A stretch of DNA of 64,000 nt from Thiocapsa roseopersicina (GTDB lineage: Bacteria; Pseudomonadota; Gammaproteobacteria; Chromatiales; Chromatiaceae), in contig NZ_FNNZ01000001.1 of NCBI RefSeq assembly GCF_900106925.1, forward strand, positions 1-64,000, given 5' to 3'. Numbering within the stretch: the stretch's first letter is position 1; each line of letters starts with the position of its first letter. Shown one piece after another: positions 35,395-45,653 of the stretch. A model generated the notes under the pieces. That model was given only the letters and a program-made list of their open reading frames with translations. It had not been told where the DNA came from and did no database searches. A program made the position numbers and the translations under genes.

Positions 35395-35859
35395 TCAAGG
35401 CTTGATATAGGTGAAGCCTTGCTGTTGGAGTCGCGACAACTCGGCGACGCCGCTCGGGACGATATCGGCCTCGCTCACGTCGTACATGTCGTCCATCTCG
35501 ACATTGCGACCCTTCAGGGTGTTCGCGCAGACCTCGAATGCTACGCCTTGCTGCTTCAGTCCGTCGATCCGGGCGGCCATGTCCGCGTCGGCGTTGGCTG
35601 CCTTCATCTTGGTTCCCTCCAAAGCGTCCGGCTCGACGACCAACGAGATCCCGTCGCCGTGCATCACGACCTTGACCTCGATGTTGTCGGCTCCGACCGC
35701 GTCGATGTGATTCTGAATGTTGCGCAGAGCGGCAACCTGCGTTTCCGCGTCGTCGACGTTGATGTGGTAGACGACCTTCTGGGGAGGGTATCCCTCGTCG
35801 GCGTAAGGGGCGCCGGCGGCAAGCAGGAAGAGGGAGGAAGCCAGGACGATACGTTTCAT
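35395..35859 (-). CDS. periplasmic DsrE/DsrF-like protein
   Basis: The 154-residue product has a signal peptide (MKRIVLASSLFLLAAGAPYA) and a DsrE-fold body: KVVYHINVDDAETQVAALRN, VKVVMHGDGISLVV, GVAFEVCANTLKGRNVEMDD, where the Cys corresponds to the active Cys of DsrE-type sulfurtransferases. Cytoplasmic DsrEFH hands on sulfur in sulfur oxidisers; an exported version with a single Cys may act on periplasmic sulfur or thiols, which is inference. It stands alone between two gene-free stretches of about 200 bases. Confidence 0.75.
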   Translation of the reverse strand: MKRIVLASSLFLLAAGAPYADEGYPPQKVVYHINVDDAETQVAALRNIQNHIDAVGADNIEVKVVMHGDGISLVVEPDALEGTKMKAANADADMAARIDGLKQQGVAFEVCANTLKGRNVEMDDMYDVSEADIVPSGVAELSRLQQQGFTYIKP

Positions 35860-36068
35860 TCGATTTGATCCGATGATGGTTGTTGTCGGTTCTCGTGCGC
35901 GGGATCTGCCGGGTCTGCGTGCAACGCGATCCGCGAATGCGTCGTGTATGCAGCCTCGAACGGATTTCCGACCCCGTAACCGGGTTATAGCAGAGTCCGC
36001 GCCGACATTTCAGCGTTTTGAGCATGGATATGTCCGGCGTATCCGATGCCGTTTCGCCGTCAGGTCGG

Positions 36069-37112
36069 TTAAATGATGACGGTGTCCTCCTCGTCATCCG
36101 GATCGAGTGCATCCCGGTACTGCTCCAACAAGGCCGCGGCGGCCTCCGGCTTGCCGAAGCAGGCGAGGTGATATAGAGCCTCGCCCTCGGTGATGAGCGG
36201 GAGGTTTGTGCGGCCGATGACAATGGCGCTCACCGGCGAGAGCACCGGGTCGTCGACCGGTCGAAAGGGGTCGGTAACGATGCCCAGGGTATCGCCTTTG
36301 TTGACATGAGCGCCGAGCGGGGTGAGGGATAGCAGAATGCCGCTTTGATGGGCACGAACCCAGACGCTGGAGCGGGCGACGAGCGGTTCGTGTCCGATGG
36401 CCCGCCTCGCGGGGTTGGCGCGGATCATGCCGATGTGGCGCATGACCCCGAGAATGCCGCGCAGGCCCGCACGCACGGCAAACTCGTCGAAACGCAGCGC
36501 CTCGCCGCCCTCGTAAAGCAGGATGGGGATGTCGCGTGCGGCGGCCTCCGCACGCAGCGAGCCCGGCCGAACCTCCGCGTCCAGGATGACCGGTGTTTCG
36601 AATGCCTTGGCGAGAGCGGCCATGGTCTCGCTCGCGTTGAGAGTGACCCGGATTTGCGGAAGGTTCTCGCGGTGGATCGCCCCGGTATGGAGGTCGATCC
36701 CGTGGGTGGAACCCTCGACAACCTCACTGATGAGGGTTGCGGCGAGGCGTGCCGCGAGCGAGCCCTTTTCCGATCCGGGAAAGCTGCGGTTGAGGTCGCG
36801 TCGGTCCGGTAGGTAGCGTGACTGGCGGACATAGCCGTAGACGTTGACGACAGGTACGGCCAGCAGGGTACCGCGCAGGCGGCTCAATGACTTCTGCAAC
36901 AGCAACCGCCGGATGATCTCGACCCCGTTGATCTCGTCGCCATGGACGGACGCCGTGACGAAAAGACGGGGGCCGGGCTTTCGGCCTCGAACGACATGCA
37001 CCGGCATGAAGACCGGCGTGGTGGTGTAGAGATTGGGTAGCGGGATGTCGACCCGGGTGCGCTCTCCCGGTTGGATCTCGCGACCGGCGATGGTGACTGA
37101 GTCTGCGGTCAT
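36069..37112 (-). CDS. AstE/aspartoacylase-family zinc carboxypeptidase-like protein
   Basis: The 347-residue protein has the succinylglutamate desuccinylase/aspartoacylase zinc site: LFVTASVHGDEINGVEIIRR (H-x2-E), DRRDLNRSFPGSEKGSLAAR, HGIDLHTGAIHRENLPQIRV (third ligand His), and a C-terminal LITEGEALYHLA lipoyl-like barrel. Such proteins often lie beside rimK, as here, where they may trim or process glutamate tails; that link is inference. Start ATG 37112. It is separated from rimK by repeats. Confidence 0.82.
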   Translation of the reverse strand: MTADSVTIAGREIQPGERTRVDIPLPNLYTTTPVFMPVHVVRGRKPGPRLFVTASVHGDEINGVEIIRRLLLQKSLSRLRGTLLAVPVVNVYGYVRQSRYLPDRRDLNRSFPGSEKGSLAARLAATLISEVVEGSTHGIDLHTGAIHRENLPQIRVTLNASETMAALAKAFETPVILDAEVRPGSLRAEAAARDIPILLYEGGEALRFDEFAVRAGLRGILGVMRHIGMIRANPARRAIGHEPLVARSSVWVRAHQSGILLSLTPLGAHVNKGDTLGIVTDPFRPVDDPVLSPVSAIVIGRTNLPLITEGEALYHLACFGKPEAAAALLEQYRDALDPDDEEDTVII

Positions 37113-37188
37113 CGGCTGGCGTCCTTGGAGACAGACGCCGCGATCTTGTCATGAAATTGCCATCTTGTGGGGTTTGGCTTTCTGCCTC

Positions 37189-37321
37189 TTGCCTCTTGCC
37201 TCTTGCCTCTTGCCTCTTGCCTCTTGCCTCTTGCCTCTTGCCTCTTGCCTCTTGCCTCTTGCCTCTTGCCTCTTGCCTCTTGCCTCTTGCCTCTTGCCTC
37301 TTGCCTCTTGCCTCTTGCCTC
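37189..37321. repeat. tandem heptamer array TTGCCTC
   Basis: Nineteen perfect TTGCCTC units (133 bases) are preceded by a partial one. This is the longest and purest of the four arrays, lying 77 bases upstream of the AstE-like gene start. No gene lies in 37113-37570, which also holds a GTGCGAATTTATTCGCAC palindrome and a second array. Confidence 0.97.
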
Positions 37322-37391
37322 CAGCTATTAGCTATCAGCTCTCGGCTTTCAGTCTAAGGTGATTTCCGAGAAAGGAGCTACCGGCGTGTAG

Positions 37392-37409
37392 GTGCGAATT
37401 TATTCGCAC
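37392..37409. repeat. GTGCGAATTTATTCGCAC palindrome
   Basis: This is an 18-base near-perfect palindrome in the context TAGGTGCGAA...TTCGCACGCACA, identical to one arm of the large inverted repeat at 8846-8940. Confidence 0.85.
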
Positions 37410-37514
37410 GCACAGCCCCCTCAGGTCTTCCGGGCATGTGCAGTCGGGATGCCTATTCCCGGCGATCACCTGAACGAAGCCGTTGAGCCGCAAAGGCGAT
37501 GCAGAATAATGGGG

Positions 37515-37556
37515 CAGCTGGCAGCTGGCAGCTGGCAGCTGGCAGCTGGCAGCTGG
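37515..37556. repeat. tandem heptamer array CAGCTGG
   Basis: Six perfect CAGCTGG units end 14 bases beyond the rimK stop. Unit length again seven. Confidence 0.95.
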
Positions 37557-37570
37557 CGGCTTTCCCGGGG

Positions 37571-38476
37571 TCACCCCTGTCCGCGTGTGCGGGTCTTGCC
37601 GAGCGCGGCGTTCTTCTCGACGAGCTCGATCATTTGCGAGGCGATGTCCTTGCCGGTGGCCCGCTCGATCCCCTCGAGTCCGGGGGAGGAGTTCACCTCC
37701 ATCACCACCGGGCCATGATTGGAGCGCAGGATGTCCACGCCGGCAACGTTCAGGCCCATGATCTTGGCGGCTCGGGTGGCGGTCGAGCGCTCCTCGGGCG
37801 TGATGCGGATGAGTGAGGCACTGCCGCCGCGATGCAGATTGGAGCGGAACTCGCCGGGTTTGGCCTGGCGTTTCATGCTTGCAACGACCTTGTCGCCGAT
37901 CACGAAACAGCGGATATCCGCGCCGTTGGCCTCTTTGATGTATTCCTGGACGAGGATGTTGACCTTGAGGCCCATGAATGCCTCGATGACGCTCTCCGCG
38001 GCTTGCTCGGTCTCCGCGAGCACGACACCGATGCCCTGCGTGCCCTCCAGGAGCTTGATGACGAGCGGGGCACCGCCGACCATCTTGATCAGGTCCTCGA
38101 CATCGTCCGGTGCATGGGCGAACCCGGTGATGGGAAGCCCGATGCCCTTGCGCGAGAGCAGTTGCAGGGAGCGCAGCTTGTCGCGCGCGCGGCTGATGGC
38201 GACGGACTCATTGAGCGGATAAACCCCGAGCATCTCGAACTGACGCAGCACCGCGGTGCCGTAGAAGGTCACGGAGGCGCCGATGCGCGGAATGACCGCG
38301 TCGAAATCGGTCAACTCATCGCCGCGATAGTGGATCGAGGGTGCGTGCGAGGTGATGTTCATGTAGCAGCGCAGGACGTCGACGACCTTGGTCTCGTGTC
38401 CTCGGGCGCGTGCGGCCTCCACGATGCGGCGGGTCGAGTAGAGGGTCGGATTGCGCGAAAGGATGGCGATTCTCAT
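37571..38476 (-). CDS. rimK: RimK-type glutamate ligase
   Basis: The 301-residue ATP-grasp enzyme matches RimK over its full length: [113 protein letters not shown] (Mg-binding E-x-N). RimK adds glutamates to the C terminus of ribosomal protein S6 and can make poly-glutamate. Its start overlaps the lspA stop by four bases, so it is the last gene of the murJ-ribF-ileS-lspA group here. Confidence 0.93.
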   Translation of the reverse strand: MRIAILSRNPTLYSTRRIVEAARARGHETKVVDVLRCYMNITSHAPSIHYRGDELTDFDAVIPRIGASVTFYGTAVLRQFEMLGVYPLNESVAISRARDKLRSLQLLSRKGIGLPITGFAHAPDDVEDLIKMVGGAPLVIKLLEGTQGIGVVLAETEQAAESVIEAFMGLKVNILVQEYIKEANGADIRCFVIGDKVVASMKRQAKPGEFRSNLHRGGSASLIRITPEERSTATRAAKIMGLNVAGVDILRSNHGPVVMEVNSSPGLEGIERATGKDIASQMIELVEKNAALGKTRTRGQG

Positions 38477-38955
38477 GTCTTCTCGGGCGTTGCCAAGGTG
38501 GTGATCAACATGATCACGACGCCGACGCTGATGGCGCTGTCCGCGATGTTAAACGAGGGCCAGGGATTAAAGACGGCAAGCGGGATGAGGGGAAGATACA
38601 CCTGGATAAAGTCGACGACGTGACCGAGCAGGACCCGGTCGATCAGGTTGCCGACTGCGCCGCCGATCAACAGCGCCAGGCCGAGGGCCAGCCAGCCCTC
38701 GCCCGACCTCAGGCGCAGCAACCAGACCGTGAGGGCGACGGTGATACCCACCGCGACGAGCGCGAACAGCCAGCGCTGCCAGCCGCCGGCATCGGCCAGA
38801 AAGCTGAAGGCGGCGCCGGTGTTGAACATCAAGGTGAGGTTGAGGTTCGGGATCAGCTCGATGACCTCGAACGGCTCGAGCAGGCCCAGCACGAACCACT
38901 TGGTCGCCTGGTCCAGAACCAGGACGACCAGCGAGAGCCAGAGCCAGTGTTTCAT
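38473..38955 (-). CDS. lspA: lipoprotein signal peptidase
   Basis: The 160-residue protein has four membrane helices with the catalytic aspartates of LspA in [19 protein letters not shown] and [12 protein letters not shown], and [20 protein letters not shown]. It removes signal peptides from prolipoproteins after Lgt has lipidated them; lgt lies at 46088. The start is ATG 38955 (MKHWLWLSL); the longer frame overlaps ileS. It is 94 bases downstream of ileS and overlaps rimK. Confidence 0.95.
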   Translation of the reverse strand: MKHWLWLSLVVLVLDQATKWFVLGLLEPFEVIELIPNLNLTLMFNTGAAFSFLADAGGWQRWLFALVAVGITVALTVWLLRLRSGEGWLALGLALLIGGAVGNLIDRVLLGHVVDFIQVYLPLIPLAVFNPWPSFNIADSAISVGVVIMLITTLATPEKT

Positions 38956-39049
38956 GACGCCGCCTCCGGTGCTCGGGCCAATCGCCGAGCCAATTTCCGA
39001 GTGGGTCCCCGATTGACCAGGGGAGGCGTCCGTCGCCGACGCCTGAGCT

Positions 39050-41881
39050 TTAGGCATAGCGGCGGACCTCGCCGCTGCCTGCGACATTCTCCTCGCAGCG
39101 ACCGCAGAGCTCCGGGTGCTCGGCGTGTGTGCCGACATCGGGTCGATGGTGCCAACAGCGCACGCATTTGGTGTGCTTGGAAGGTCTGACCCTTACGGCA
39201 AGTCCCTTCAGCTCGGTCTCGAGCGCATCCGTCGGTTGCTCGCTCGACGGGTGCAGACGGACCTCCGAGGTGATGAGCGCAAAACGCAGCTCCTCGCCCA
39301 GGCGAGCGAGGACGGCGCCGAGGGGCTCGGCACAATAGAGATCCAGCTCGGCATCCAGCGACGAGCCGATCAGCCCCGCCTTGCGTGCGGTCTCCAGCGC
39401 GGGTCCGACGGCCAGCCGGGTCGCGATGACCTGATCCCAGAAGGCGCGGTCCGTGGGGTCGCCGTCGGCGAGCGGGAAGAGCCCCGCGTACCAGGTCTCG
39501 GCGAAGACGGTCTCGGCGCGCTCGCCCGGCAGGTGTTGCCAGATCTCCTCGGCGGTGAAGCTGAGGATCGGGGCGAGCCAGCGGCTCATGGCCTCGGCGA
39601 TGTGGTACATCGCGGTCTGGCAGGAGCGGCGCGGCAGGCTGTCCGCCTGCGTGGTGTACTGACGGTCCTTGATGACGTCGAGATAGAAGGCGCCCATGTC
39701 GACGACACAGAACTGCTGGACCTTCTGATAGATGAGATGGAACTGGTAGTCGCGATAGGCCTCGATGATCTCGTCTTGAAGCCGACAGGCGCGATCCACG
39801 GCCCAGCGGTCCAGCTCGATCATGGCCTCGGGTGCAACACAGTCGGTCGCAGGATCGAAGCCGTTCAGGTTGGCGAGCAGGAAGCGCGCGGTATTGCGGA
39901 TGCGCCGATAGGCATCCGCGGTGCGCTTGAGGATCTCGTCGCTCACGCTCATCTCGGTGCGGTAGTCGGTGGCCGCGACCCACAGACGGATGATGTCCGC
40001 GCCCAGGGTTTTCATGACATCCTGCGGCTTGACCACGTTGCCCTTGGACTTGGACATCTTCTCGCCCTTGGCGTCGACCGTGAAGCCGTGGGTCAGAACC
40101 TGTCGATAAGGAGCACGGTCGTGCATGGCCACCGAGGTCATGAGCGAGCTTTGGAACCAGCCGCGGTGCTGATCCGAGCCTTCCAGATAGAGATCGGCGG
40201 GCGCACGCAGCCCGTCGCGATGCTCGAGCACGCAGGCGTGGGTGACGCCCGAATCGAACCAGACATCCAGCGTATCCTGGACCTTGTCGTATTCGGCACC
40301 TTCGGTCTCGCCGAGCAGGTCGGCCGGCGCGAGCGCGAACCAGGCCTCGATGCCCTGCTGCTCGACTCGGCTTGCGACCTCCGCGATCAGCTCGGCGGTG
40401 CGCGGATGCAGCTCGCCGGTCACCTTGTGGACCAACAGCGTAATCGGCACGCCCCAGGTGCGCTGGCGCGAGATACACCAGTCGGGCCGGCCCTGGACCA
40501 TGCCCTCGATCCGGCTCTGACCCCAATCAGGCATCCAACTGACATGGCCGATATCGCGCAAGGCGGCCTTGCGCAGACCCTGCCTATCCATACTGATGAA
40601 CCACTGCGGCGTGGCGCGGAAGATGATCGGGGTCTTATGCCGCCAGCAATGCGGATAGCTGTGGGTGAAGCGGGTCGCCAGCAGCAGCGCGCCTTTGGCC
40701 TTCAGCGTCTCGACGACCTGCTCGTTGGCCTTGAAGACGTTCTCGCCCGCGAAGAGCGGCGTGTCGGGCAGGAAACGGCCGTCGCCGCCGACCGGGTTGT
40801 GGACCGGCAGGTGATAGCGCTGACCGACGATATAGTCCTCCAGACCATGGCCCGGCGCGGTATGAACGGCTCCGGTCCCGGCGTCGAGCGTCACATGCTC
40901 GCCGACGATCACGGGCACCTCGCGATCGTAGAAGGGGTGCTTGAGCTTGAGACCCTCGAAATCGATGCCGCGACCGTAGCCCAGCACGCGATACTGCTCG
41001 ATGCCCCAGCGGGCCATGGTGTCCTTGAGCAGACCCTCGGCGACGATGAGTCGCTCGTGGCCCTGCGCGGACTCGACCGCGACGACGACGTACTCGAGCT
41101 CGGCATTGAGTGCGACCGCCTGGTTGGCCGGAAGGGTCCAAGGCGTGGTGGTCCAGATCACGATCGAGGCCGGACCCTCGCCGCAGCCGTTGGGCGTGCC
41201 GTGACAGCGGGCCTCGAGCGTCTCGGGCTCGACGACAGGGAAACGCACGTCGATTGCGATCGATTGCTTGTCGGCATACTCGACCTCGGCCTCGGCCAAG
41301 GCGGAGCCACAGTCGATACACCAGTGCACCGGCTTGAAGCCCTTCTGGACATGGCCGTTGGCAATGATGCGCCCGAGCGAGCGGATGATCTCGGCCTCGA
41401 AGGCGAAGTCCATCGTCAGATAGGGGTTTTCCCAGTCGCCCAGGACGCCGAGACGTTTGAAGTCGGCACGCTGGCCGTCGACCTGCTTGGCGGCATAGTC
41501 ACGGCAGGCGACGCGAAACTCCGCGGCGCTGATCTTGTGTCCCGGTTTGCCCTTTTTCTTCTCGACCTGCAGCTCGATCGGCAGTCCGTGACAGTCCCAG
41601 CCCGGCACGTAGGGCGCATCGAATCCGTCGAGCGTGCGCGCCTTGACGATGATGTCCTTGAGCACCTTGTTGACCGCGTGACCGATATGGATCTCGCCGT
41701 TCGCGTAGGGCGGACCGTCGTGGAGGATGAAGGTCGGAGCCCCCGCGCGGGCTTGGCGGATGCGGGCATAGAGCGCCATCGACTCCCAGCGCTCGAGCAT
41801 CGCGGGCTCGCGTTGGGCGAGGTTCGCCTTCATCGGGAAGCCCGTGTTCGGGAGATTCAGGGTGTCTTTGTAATCGGTCAC
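39050..41881 (-). CDS. ileS: isoleucyl-tRNA synthetase
   Basis: The 943-residue class I synthetase has the HIGH motif in [22 protein letters not shown] in [15 protein letters not shown], an editing (CP1) domain with [15 protein letters not shown], and a C-terminal zinc finger [12 protein letters not shown]...CGRC. I start it at GTG 41881 ([18 protein letters not shown]), which aligns with the beginning of E. coli IleS; the frame is open 84 codons further but without similarity. It is in the conserved order ribF-ileS-lspA. Confidence 0.96.
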   Translation of the reverse strand: MTDYKDTLNLPNTGFPMKANLAQREPAMLERWESMALYARIRQARAGAPTFILHDGPPYANGEIHIGHAVNKVLKDIIVKARTLDGFDAPYVPGWDCHGLPIELQVEKKKGKPGHKISAAEFRVACRDYAAKQVDGQRADFKRLGVLGDWENPYLTMDFAFEAEIIRSLGRIIANGHVQKGFKPVHWCIDCGSALAEAEVEYADKQSIAIDVRFPVVEPETLEARCHGTPNGCGEGPASIVIWTTTPWTLPANQAVALNAELEYVVVAVESAQGHERLIVAEGLLKDTMARWGIEQYRVLGYGRGIDFEGLKLKHPFYDREVPVIVGEHVTLDAGTGAVHTAPGHGLEDYIVGQRYHLPVHNPVGGDGRFLPDTPLFAGENVFKANEQVVETLKAKGALLLATRFTHSYPHCWRHKTPIIFRATPQWFISMDRQGLRKAALRDIGHVSWMPDWGQSRIEGMVQGRPDWCISRQRTWGVPITLLVHKVTGELHPRTAELIAEVASRVEQQGIEAWFALAPADLLGETEGAEYDKVQDTLDVWFDSGVTHACVLEHRDGLRAPADLYLEGSDQHRGWFQSSLMTSVAMHDRAPYRQVLTHGFTVDAKGEKMSKSKGNVVKPQDVMKTLGADIIRLWVAATDYRTEMSVSDEILKRTADAYRRIRNTARFLLANLNGFDPATDCVAPEAMIELDRWAVDRACRLQDEIIEAYRDYQFHLIYQKVQQFCVVDMGAFYLDVIKDRQYTTQADSLPRRSCQTAMYHIAEAMSRWLAPILSFTAEEIWQHLPGERAETVFAETWYAGLFPLADGDPTDRAFWDQVIATRLAVGPALETARKAGLIGSSLDAELDLYCAEPLGAVLARLGEELRFALITSEVRLHPSSEQPTDALETELKGLAVRVRPSKHTKCVRCWHHRPDVGTHAEHPELCGRCEENVAGSGEVRRYA

Positions 41882-42017
41882 GTGGCTTGGTCTCGGTGCG
41901 TCGGAAGGGGTCGCGTAGGATCCTCGAACGGGCTCCGGGGCGAACAAAGGGCGATTGTGGCTTGCTCGGTCGCGCGAGGCAAAGGCGATCGCGTCCGGGT
42001 CGGAGCCTCGAGCCGAC

Positions 42018-43013
42018 TCAGGGCCGGTGGCCGGCGGCCGGGACCCGGGGGCTCTCGGGGTCATGCGGCCCGGTCGATCGGAGATACTCGCGCGCCACGC
42101 GCGCATCGACCTGGATTTGCTCCTTGAGCGCATCGAAGGACTCGAAGCGCTTCTCGTCGCGCAGCTTCAGGCGAAACTCGACCTCCAGGTGGTGCCCGTA
42201 GATCTCGCGATCGAAGTCGAAGAGATGGACTTCCAGGCGATAGTCCTTGCCGTTGACGGTCGGGCGTGTGCCGACGTTGGCCACACCCGGGAGCGGGTTC
42301 GGGCCGAGCCCGGACACCATGGCGGCATAAACGCCGCGCACCGGGCTGAAGCGGCGGTGCAGATCGATGTTCGCGGTCGGAAAGCCGATGCTGCGACCCC
42401 GTTTGGCGCCGTGGGAGACGCGTCCCTGCATCCGGTAGGGGCGCCCGAGGAGGTGACGGGCCTGCTCGAGGTCGCCGCGACCGAGCGCATCGCGCACCCG
42501 GGTGCTGCTGATTCGCTCGGTGCCGTGTGTAATGGTGTGCAGATCCTCGACCTCGAACCCGCTGTCGTCATTCCGGCCGGCCTGTCCCATCGCATGCAGC
42601 AGGGCATAGTCTCCCTCACGTCCGCGACCGAAGCGGAAGTCGTCGCCGACCAGGAGATAACGCACGCCAAGCCCGTCGAGCAGGAGCCGTTGCACGAAGT
42701 CGCGTGCCCCCATCCCGGCGAGCTTCGGGTTGAACTCGAGGAGCATCACCCGCTCGATGCCGCAGTCCTGGATCGCCGCCAGCTTTTCGCGCAGCCGCGT
42801 GAGCCGTGCGGGGGACGACTCGGGCGCGAAGAACTCCATCGGCTGCGGCTCGAAGGTGATGACGGTCGCCGGCAGACCGAGCTCCCGCCCGCGCGCCAAC
42901 AGCCGCTGGAAGACGGTCCGGTGTCCCAAGTGGACACCGTCGAAGTTGCCGATGGTCGCAACGCAACCTCGGTCGGTCGGGCGCAGGTTGTGTAAGCCTC
43001 GGATCAGCCGCAT
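42018..43013 (-). CDS. ribF: bifunctional riboflavin kinase/FAD synthetase
   Basis: N-terminal nucleotidyltransferase: [33 protein letters not shown] and the [20 protein letters not shown] motif. C-terminal riboflavin kinase: [34 protein letters not shown] and the [14 protein letters not shown] block. It makes FMN and FAD. The ATG at 43013 ([12 protein letters not shown]) is preferred to that at 43019 because GAGG sits eight bases before it and E. coli RibF starts the same way. It precedes ileS in the conserved cluster. Confidence 0.94.
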   Translation of the reverse strand: MRLIRGLHNLRPTDRGCVATIGNFDGVHLGHRTVFQRLLARGRELGLPATVITFEPQPMEFFAPESSPARLTRLREKLAAIQDCGIERVMLLEFNPKLAGMGARDFVQRLLLDGLGVRYLLVGDDFRFGRGREGDYALLHAMGQAGRNDDSGFEVEDLHTITHGTERISSTRVRDALGRGDLEQARHLLGRPYRMQGRVSHGAKRGRSIGFPTANIDLHRRFSPVRGVYAAMVSGLGPNPLPGVANVGTRPTVNGKDYRLEVHLFDFDREIYGHHLEVEFRLKLRDEKRFESFDALKEQIQVDARVAREYLRSTGPHDPESPRVPAAGHRP

Positions 43014-43133
43014 TGCCATCTGCCTCGGGAAGCCGGAGCGTCAGTATACGCGAGCACCGCGACGCCCCGAACCGTCAAGCGGGCATTGTCCGGTCGAGTC
43101 GACTGCCGATCGTCCGCCGCCGGCGACCCCGAC

Positions 43134-44669
43134 CTATTCCCGCCCCATGAAGTGCCGCGGGCGAATGCCCAAGGTGAGGAGTGCACCGGCATAGACAGCA
43201 CCGCCGATCAGAATCCACATCAGCAAGCGCCAGATGCGCTCGCCGAGACCCATCGCGATCCAGTCCGCGGTCACGCCGACCCCCAGATAAATGACGATTC
43301 CCATTAGAAGATTGGCGATCATCGCCTTGATCATCAGAGGGATCCATGTGCGCTTCGGGCGAAAGATGCGTTCCTTCAGCAGACCGCGCAGCAGCAAGCC
43401 GGCGTTGGTGATGGCCGCGATCGTCGTGGCCGCCGCAAGCCCGGCATGACCGAAGGGGAACATCAGGATCAGGTTGAGGACCATGTTGGTCACAAGCGCG
43501 ATGACCGCGATCCGCACCGGGGTCTTCATGTCCTGACGGGCATAGTAACCGGGCGCCAACACCTTGATCCCCATGAAGGCAACCAGACCGAGCGAGTAGG
43601 CCATGAGACTCAGTCTGGCCTTATCGACATCGTTGGCTCCGAACTCGCCCGAATAGAAGAGTGTCGCGATCATGGGGCCGGCCAAGAGCAGGAGACCGAC
43701 TGCGCAGGGCACGCCCAGCAACAAGACCCAACGCAGTGCCCAGTCCATGGTGTAGGAGAAGGCAACCGGATCGTCGGCGGCATGACGTTGCGACAGGCGC
43801 GGCAGGATCACGGTCGCCAGCGCGACGGCGAGGATCCCCAGCGGGAACTCCATCAACCGATCCGAATAGTAGAGCCAGGAGATGCTCCCGGTGACCAGGA
43901 AAGACGCCAGCAGGGTATCCAGCAACAGGCTGATCTGGCCGACCGAGACCCCGAAGAGTGCCGGCACCATCAGCTTAACCGTCTTACGTACGCCGGGATC
44001 CGTGGTCGCCAGGCGCGGACGCGGCAGCAGTTTGAGCTGTCGCAGGAAGGGGATCTGAAAGAGCAGCTGCGCGATTCCGGCGATGAAGACGCCCCAGGCC
44101 AGCGCGACGATCGGCCTGTCCATCAGAGGTGCGAGATAGACGGCGCAGAGGATCAGCGAGATGTTGAGCAGAACGGGCGTGAAGGCCGGGATGCCGAAAC
44201 GCTCGTAGGTATTCAGGATGCCGCCCGCGAAGGCGGTCAGGGAGATGAACAACAGATAGGGAAAGGTCAGCCGCAGCATCTCGGTGGCGAGGGCCAACTG
44301 CTCGGGCTCGTTCACGAAGCCCGGGGCGAAGACCAGGATCAACACCGGCGCGCCCACGACACCGAGCACGGTGACCAGCAGCAGAACGGCACCGAGCGTG
44401 CCGGCGACCGCATCCACATAGGCTTTCAGGGCCGCGAAGCCGCGCTTCTCCTTGTACTCGTTGAGCACCGGCACGAAGGCCATGGAGAAGGCGCCTTCGG
44501 CGAAGAGCCGGCGCATGAAGTTCGGGATCTTGAAGGCGACGAAGAAGGCATCCGTTCCGGCGTCGGCACCGAAGATCCGGGCGACCACCAGGTCGCGCAC
44601 GAAGCCGAGGACCCGCGAGAGAAAGGTGTTGCTGCCGACCTTGGCGATCGAGGCTGCGAGTGAGGCCAC
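43134..44669 (-). CDS. murJ: lipid II flippase MurJ
   Basis: The 511-residue protein is a MATE/MOP-like transporter with about 14 membrane helices. Characteristic segments: NTFLSRVLGFVRDLVVARIF, DAFFVAFKIPNFMRRLFAEG, AFSMAFVPVLNEYKEKRG, with the conserved Arg residues of the MurJ cavity. It flips lipid II to the periplasm for peptidoglycan synthesis. It faces rpsT across a 1-kb gap and heads the murJ-ribF-ileS-lspA-rimK minus-strand block. Confidence 0.95.
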   Translation of the reverse strand: MASLAASIAKVGSNTFLSRVLGFVRDLVVARIFGADAGTDAFFVAFKIPNFMRRLFAEGAFSMAFVPVLNEYKEKRGFAALKAYVDAVAGTLGAVLLLVTVLGVVGAPVLILVFAPGFVNEPEQLALATEMLRLTFPYLLFISLTAFAGGILNTYERFGIPAFTPVLLNISLILCAVYLAPLMDRPIVALAWGVFIAGIAQLLFQIPFLRQLKLLPRPRLATTDPGVRKTVKLMVPALFGVSVGQISLLLDTLLASFLVTGSISWLYYSDRLMEFPLGILAVALATVILPRLSQRHAADDPVAFSYTMDWALRWVLLLGVPCAVGLLLLAGPMIATLFYSGEFGANDVDKARLSLMAYSLGLVAFMGIKVLAPGYYARQDMKTPVRIAVIALVTNMVLNLILMFPFGHAGLAAATTIAAITNAGLLLRGLLKERIFRPKRTWIPLMIKAMIANLLMGIVIYLGVGVTADWIAMGLGERIWRLLMWILIGGAVYAGALLTLGIRPRHFMGRE

Positions 44670-44935
44670 GGCTGATACGACTCCGCAAAAAGCGCGGATT
44701 ATAGGGGTGTGGGGAGGGCGGCGGCGATCGATCTATTCGGATCCGCCGAGGCACGCCGGCAGGACGCCGCGTTTCTCGGTCTCGGATGTGTGCGACGCCT
44801 CGGTGTCCGGAGGGCGGCGCCGTCGGTGCGAAGCACCGCGGCGCCGTGGCCGCAAGGGCGATGGCGCGTCGGGCGGATCGGCGTTGCCGCGAGAGCCGAA
44901 TGCTCGGGCGGCGCAGGGACCGGCTCCGCGGATCG

Positions 44936-45232
44936 TCAGTAGCTCGTGGACTGTTGCCGATACTGCTGCTGGTTACGCTGTGCCTCCCATGCCTCGCGGT
45001 CCCGCTGTTGTTGCAGCTCCTTCTCATGCTGGTCGTACGCGAAGGAGCCGAGTGCCCCGACGCCGGCGCCGATCAGAGCGCCGCGACCGGCATTGGCGCT
45101 GAGTGAGCCGATGGCCGCGCCTGTGGCGGCACCGGCAGCCGCTCCGGTGGTGGTCCGGGAGGCCGTGGTGGTGCCGCAGCCGACGAGGGCCGCGGCAAGA
45201 ATAGCGGTGATGAGCAAGGGCAGGGTTCTCAT
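44936..45232 (-). CDS. glycine-zipper lipoprotein
   Basis: The 98-residue product is a lipoprotein by its signal MRTLPLLITAILAAALVGC (lipobox LVGC). The body is a Gly-zipper of the 2TM type, GAAAGAATGAAIGSLSANAG then ALIGAGVGALGSF, followed by a charged Gln-rich tail (HEKELQQQRDREAWEAQRNQ). Such small outer-membrane proteins (SlyB/OsmB-like) stabilise envelope structure. The start at 45232 is set by the lipoprotein signal; the upstream extension is meaningless. The 266 bases downstream to murJ hold only GC-rich hairpins. Confidence 0.85.
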   Translation of the reverse strand: MRTLPLLITAILAAALVGCGTTTASRTTTGAAAGAATGAAIGSLSANAGRGALIGAGVGALGSFAYDQHEKELQQQRDREAWEAQRNQQQYRQQSTSY

Positions 45233-45569
45233 ACTTCCAATCTCCGAATGATGCGCGAGCATTTCTGCTCGATGTTGGGTGCGGCTCTGATCGAGAGCAC
45301 GCCGAATGATGTCTTGAATTGCGGGATCTGGGACGAAAGGTGAGGAATTCAAGCGTTCATGGATCGGTGGCGTCGGAGGTGTTGACGCATAACGGATTGA
45401 CGCGGTTCCTCGCCGAACAAGATCGCGATAAACGCGGCGTTCGGATGTCCGTTCGGATATCTGAAGTCCGGTGTGCGGGATCAGGTTAGCCGGCTCTCCC
45501 GCGAGGCGCAACGTGGCGCTGTCGGGTCAGACAGGCGACTCGGCCATCGCGCGCATGGGCACGCACGCA

Positions 45570-45598
45570 TTGACAGCACCCGAGGGCACATGGATACT
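45570..45598 (+). promoter_or_regulatory. sigma-70 promoter of rpsT
   Basis: TTGACA (45570-45575), a 17-base spacer, and GATACT (45593-45598) form a near-consensus promoter about 55 bases upstream of the rpsT start. The remaining gap 45233-45569 shows no gene. Confidence 0.75.
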
Positions 45599-45653
45599 AC
45601 GCGGTCTTTACTCGGATTACAGCACTAGAGCGCCGGATTTTCAGGAGACCCCT

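Noticed and set aside
39116-42127. 1003-codon plus-strand frame opposite ileS
   Set aside because: Antisense shadow of ileS; its composition is the complement of the IleS codons.
44670-44935. Small RNA or terminator between the lipoprotein gene and murJ
   Set aside because: GC-rich hairpins are present but without a T run or a promoter I could support.
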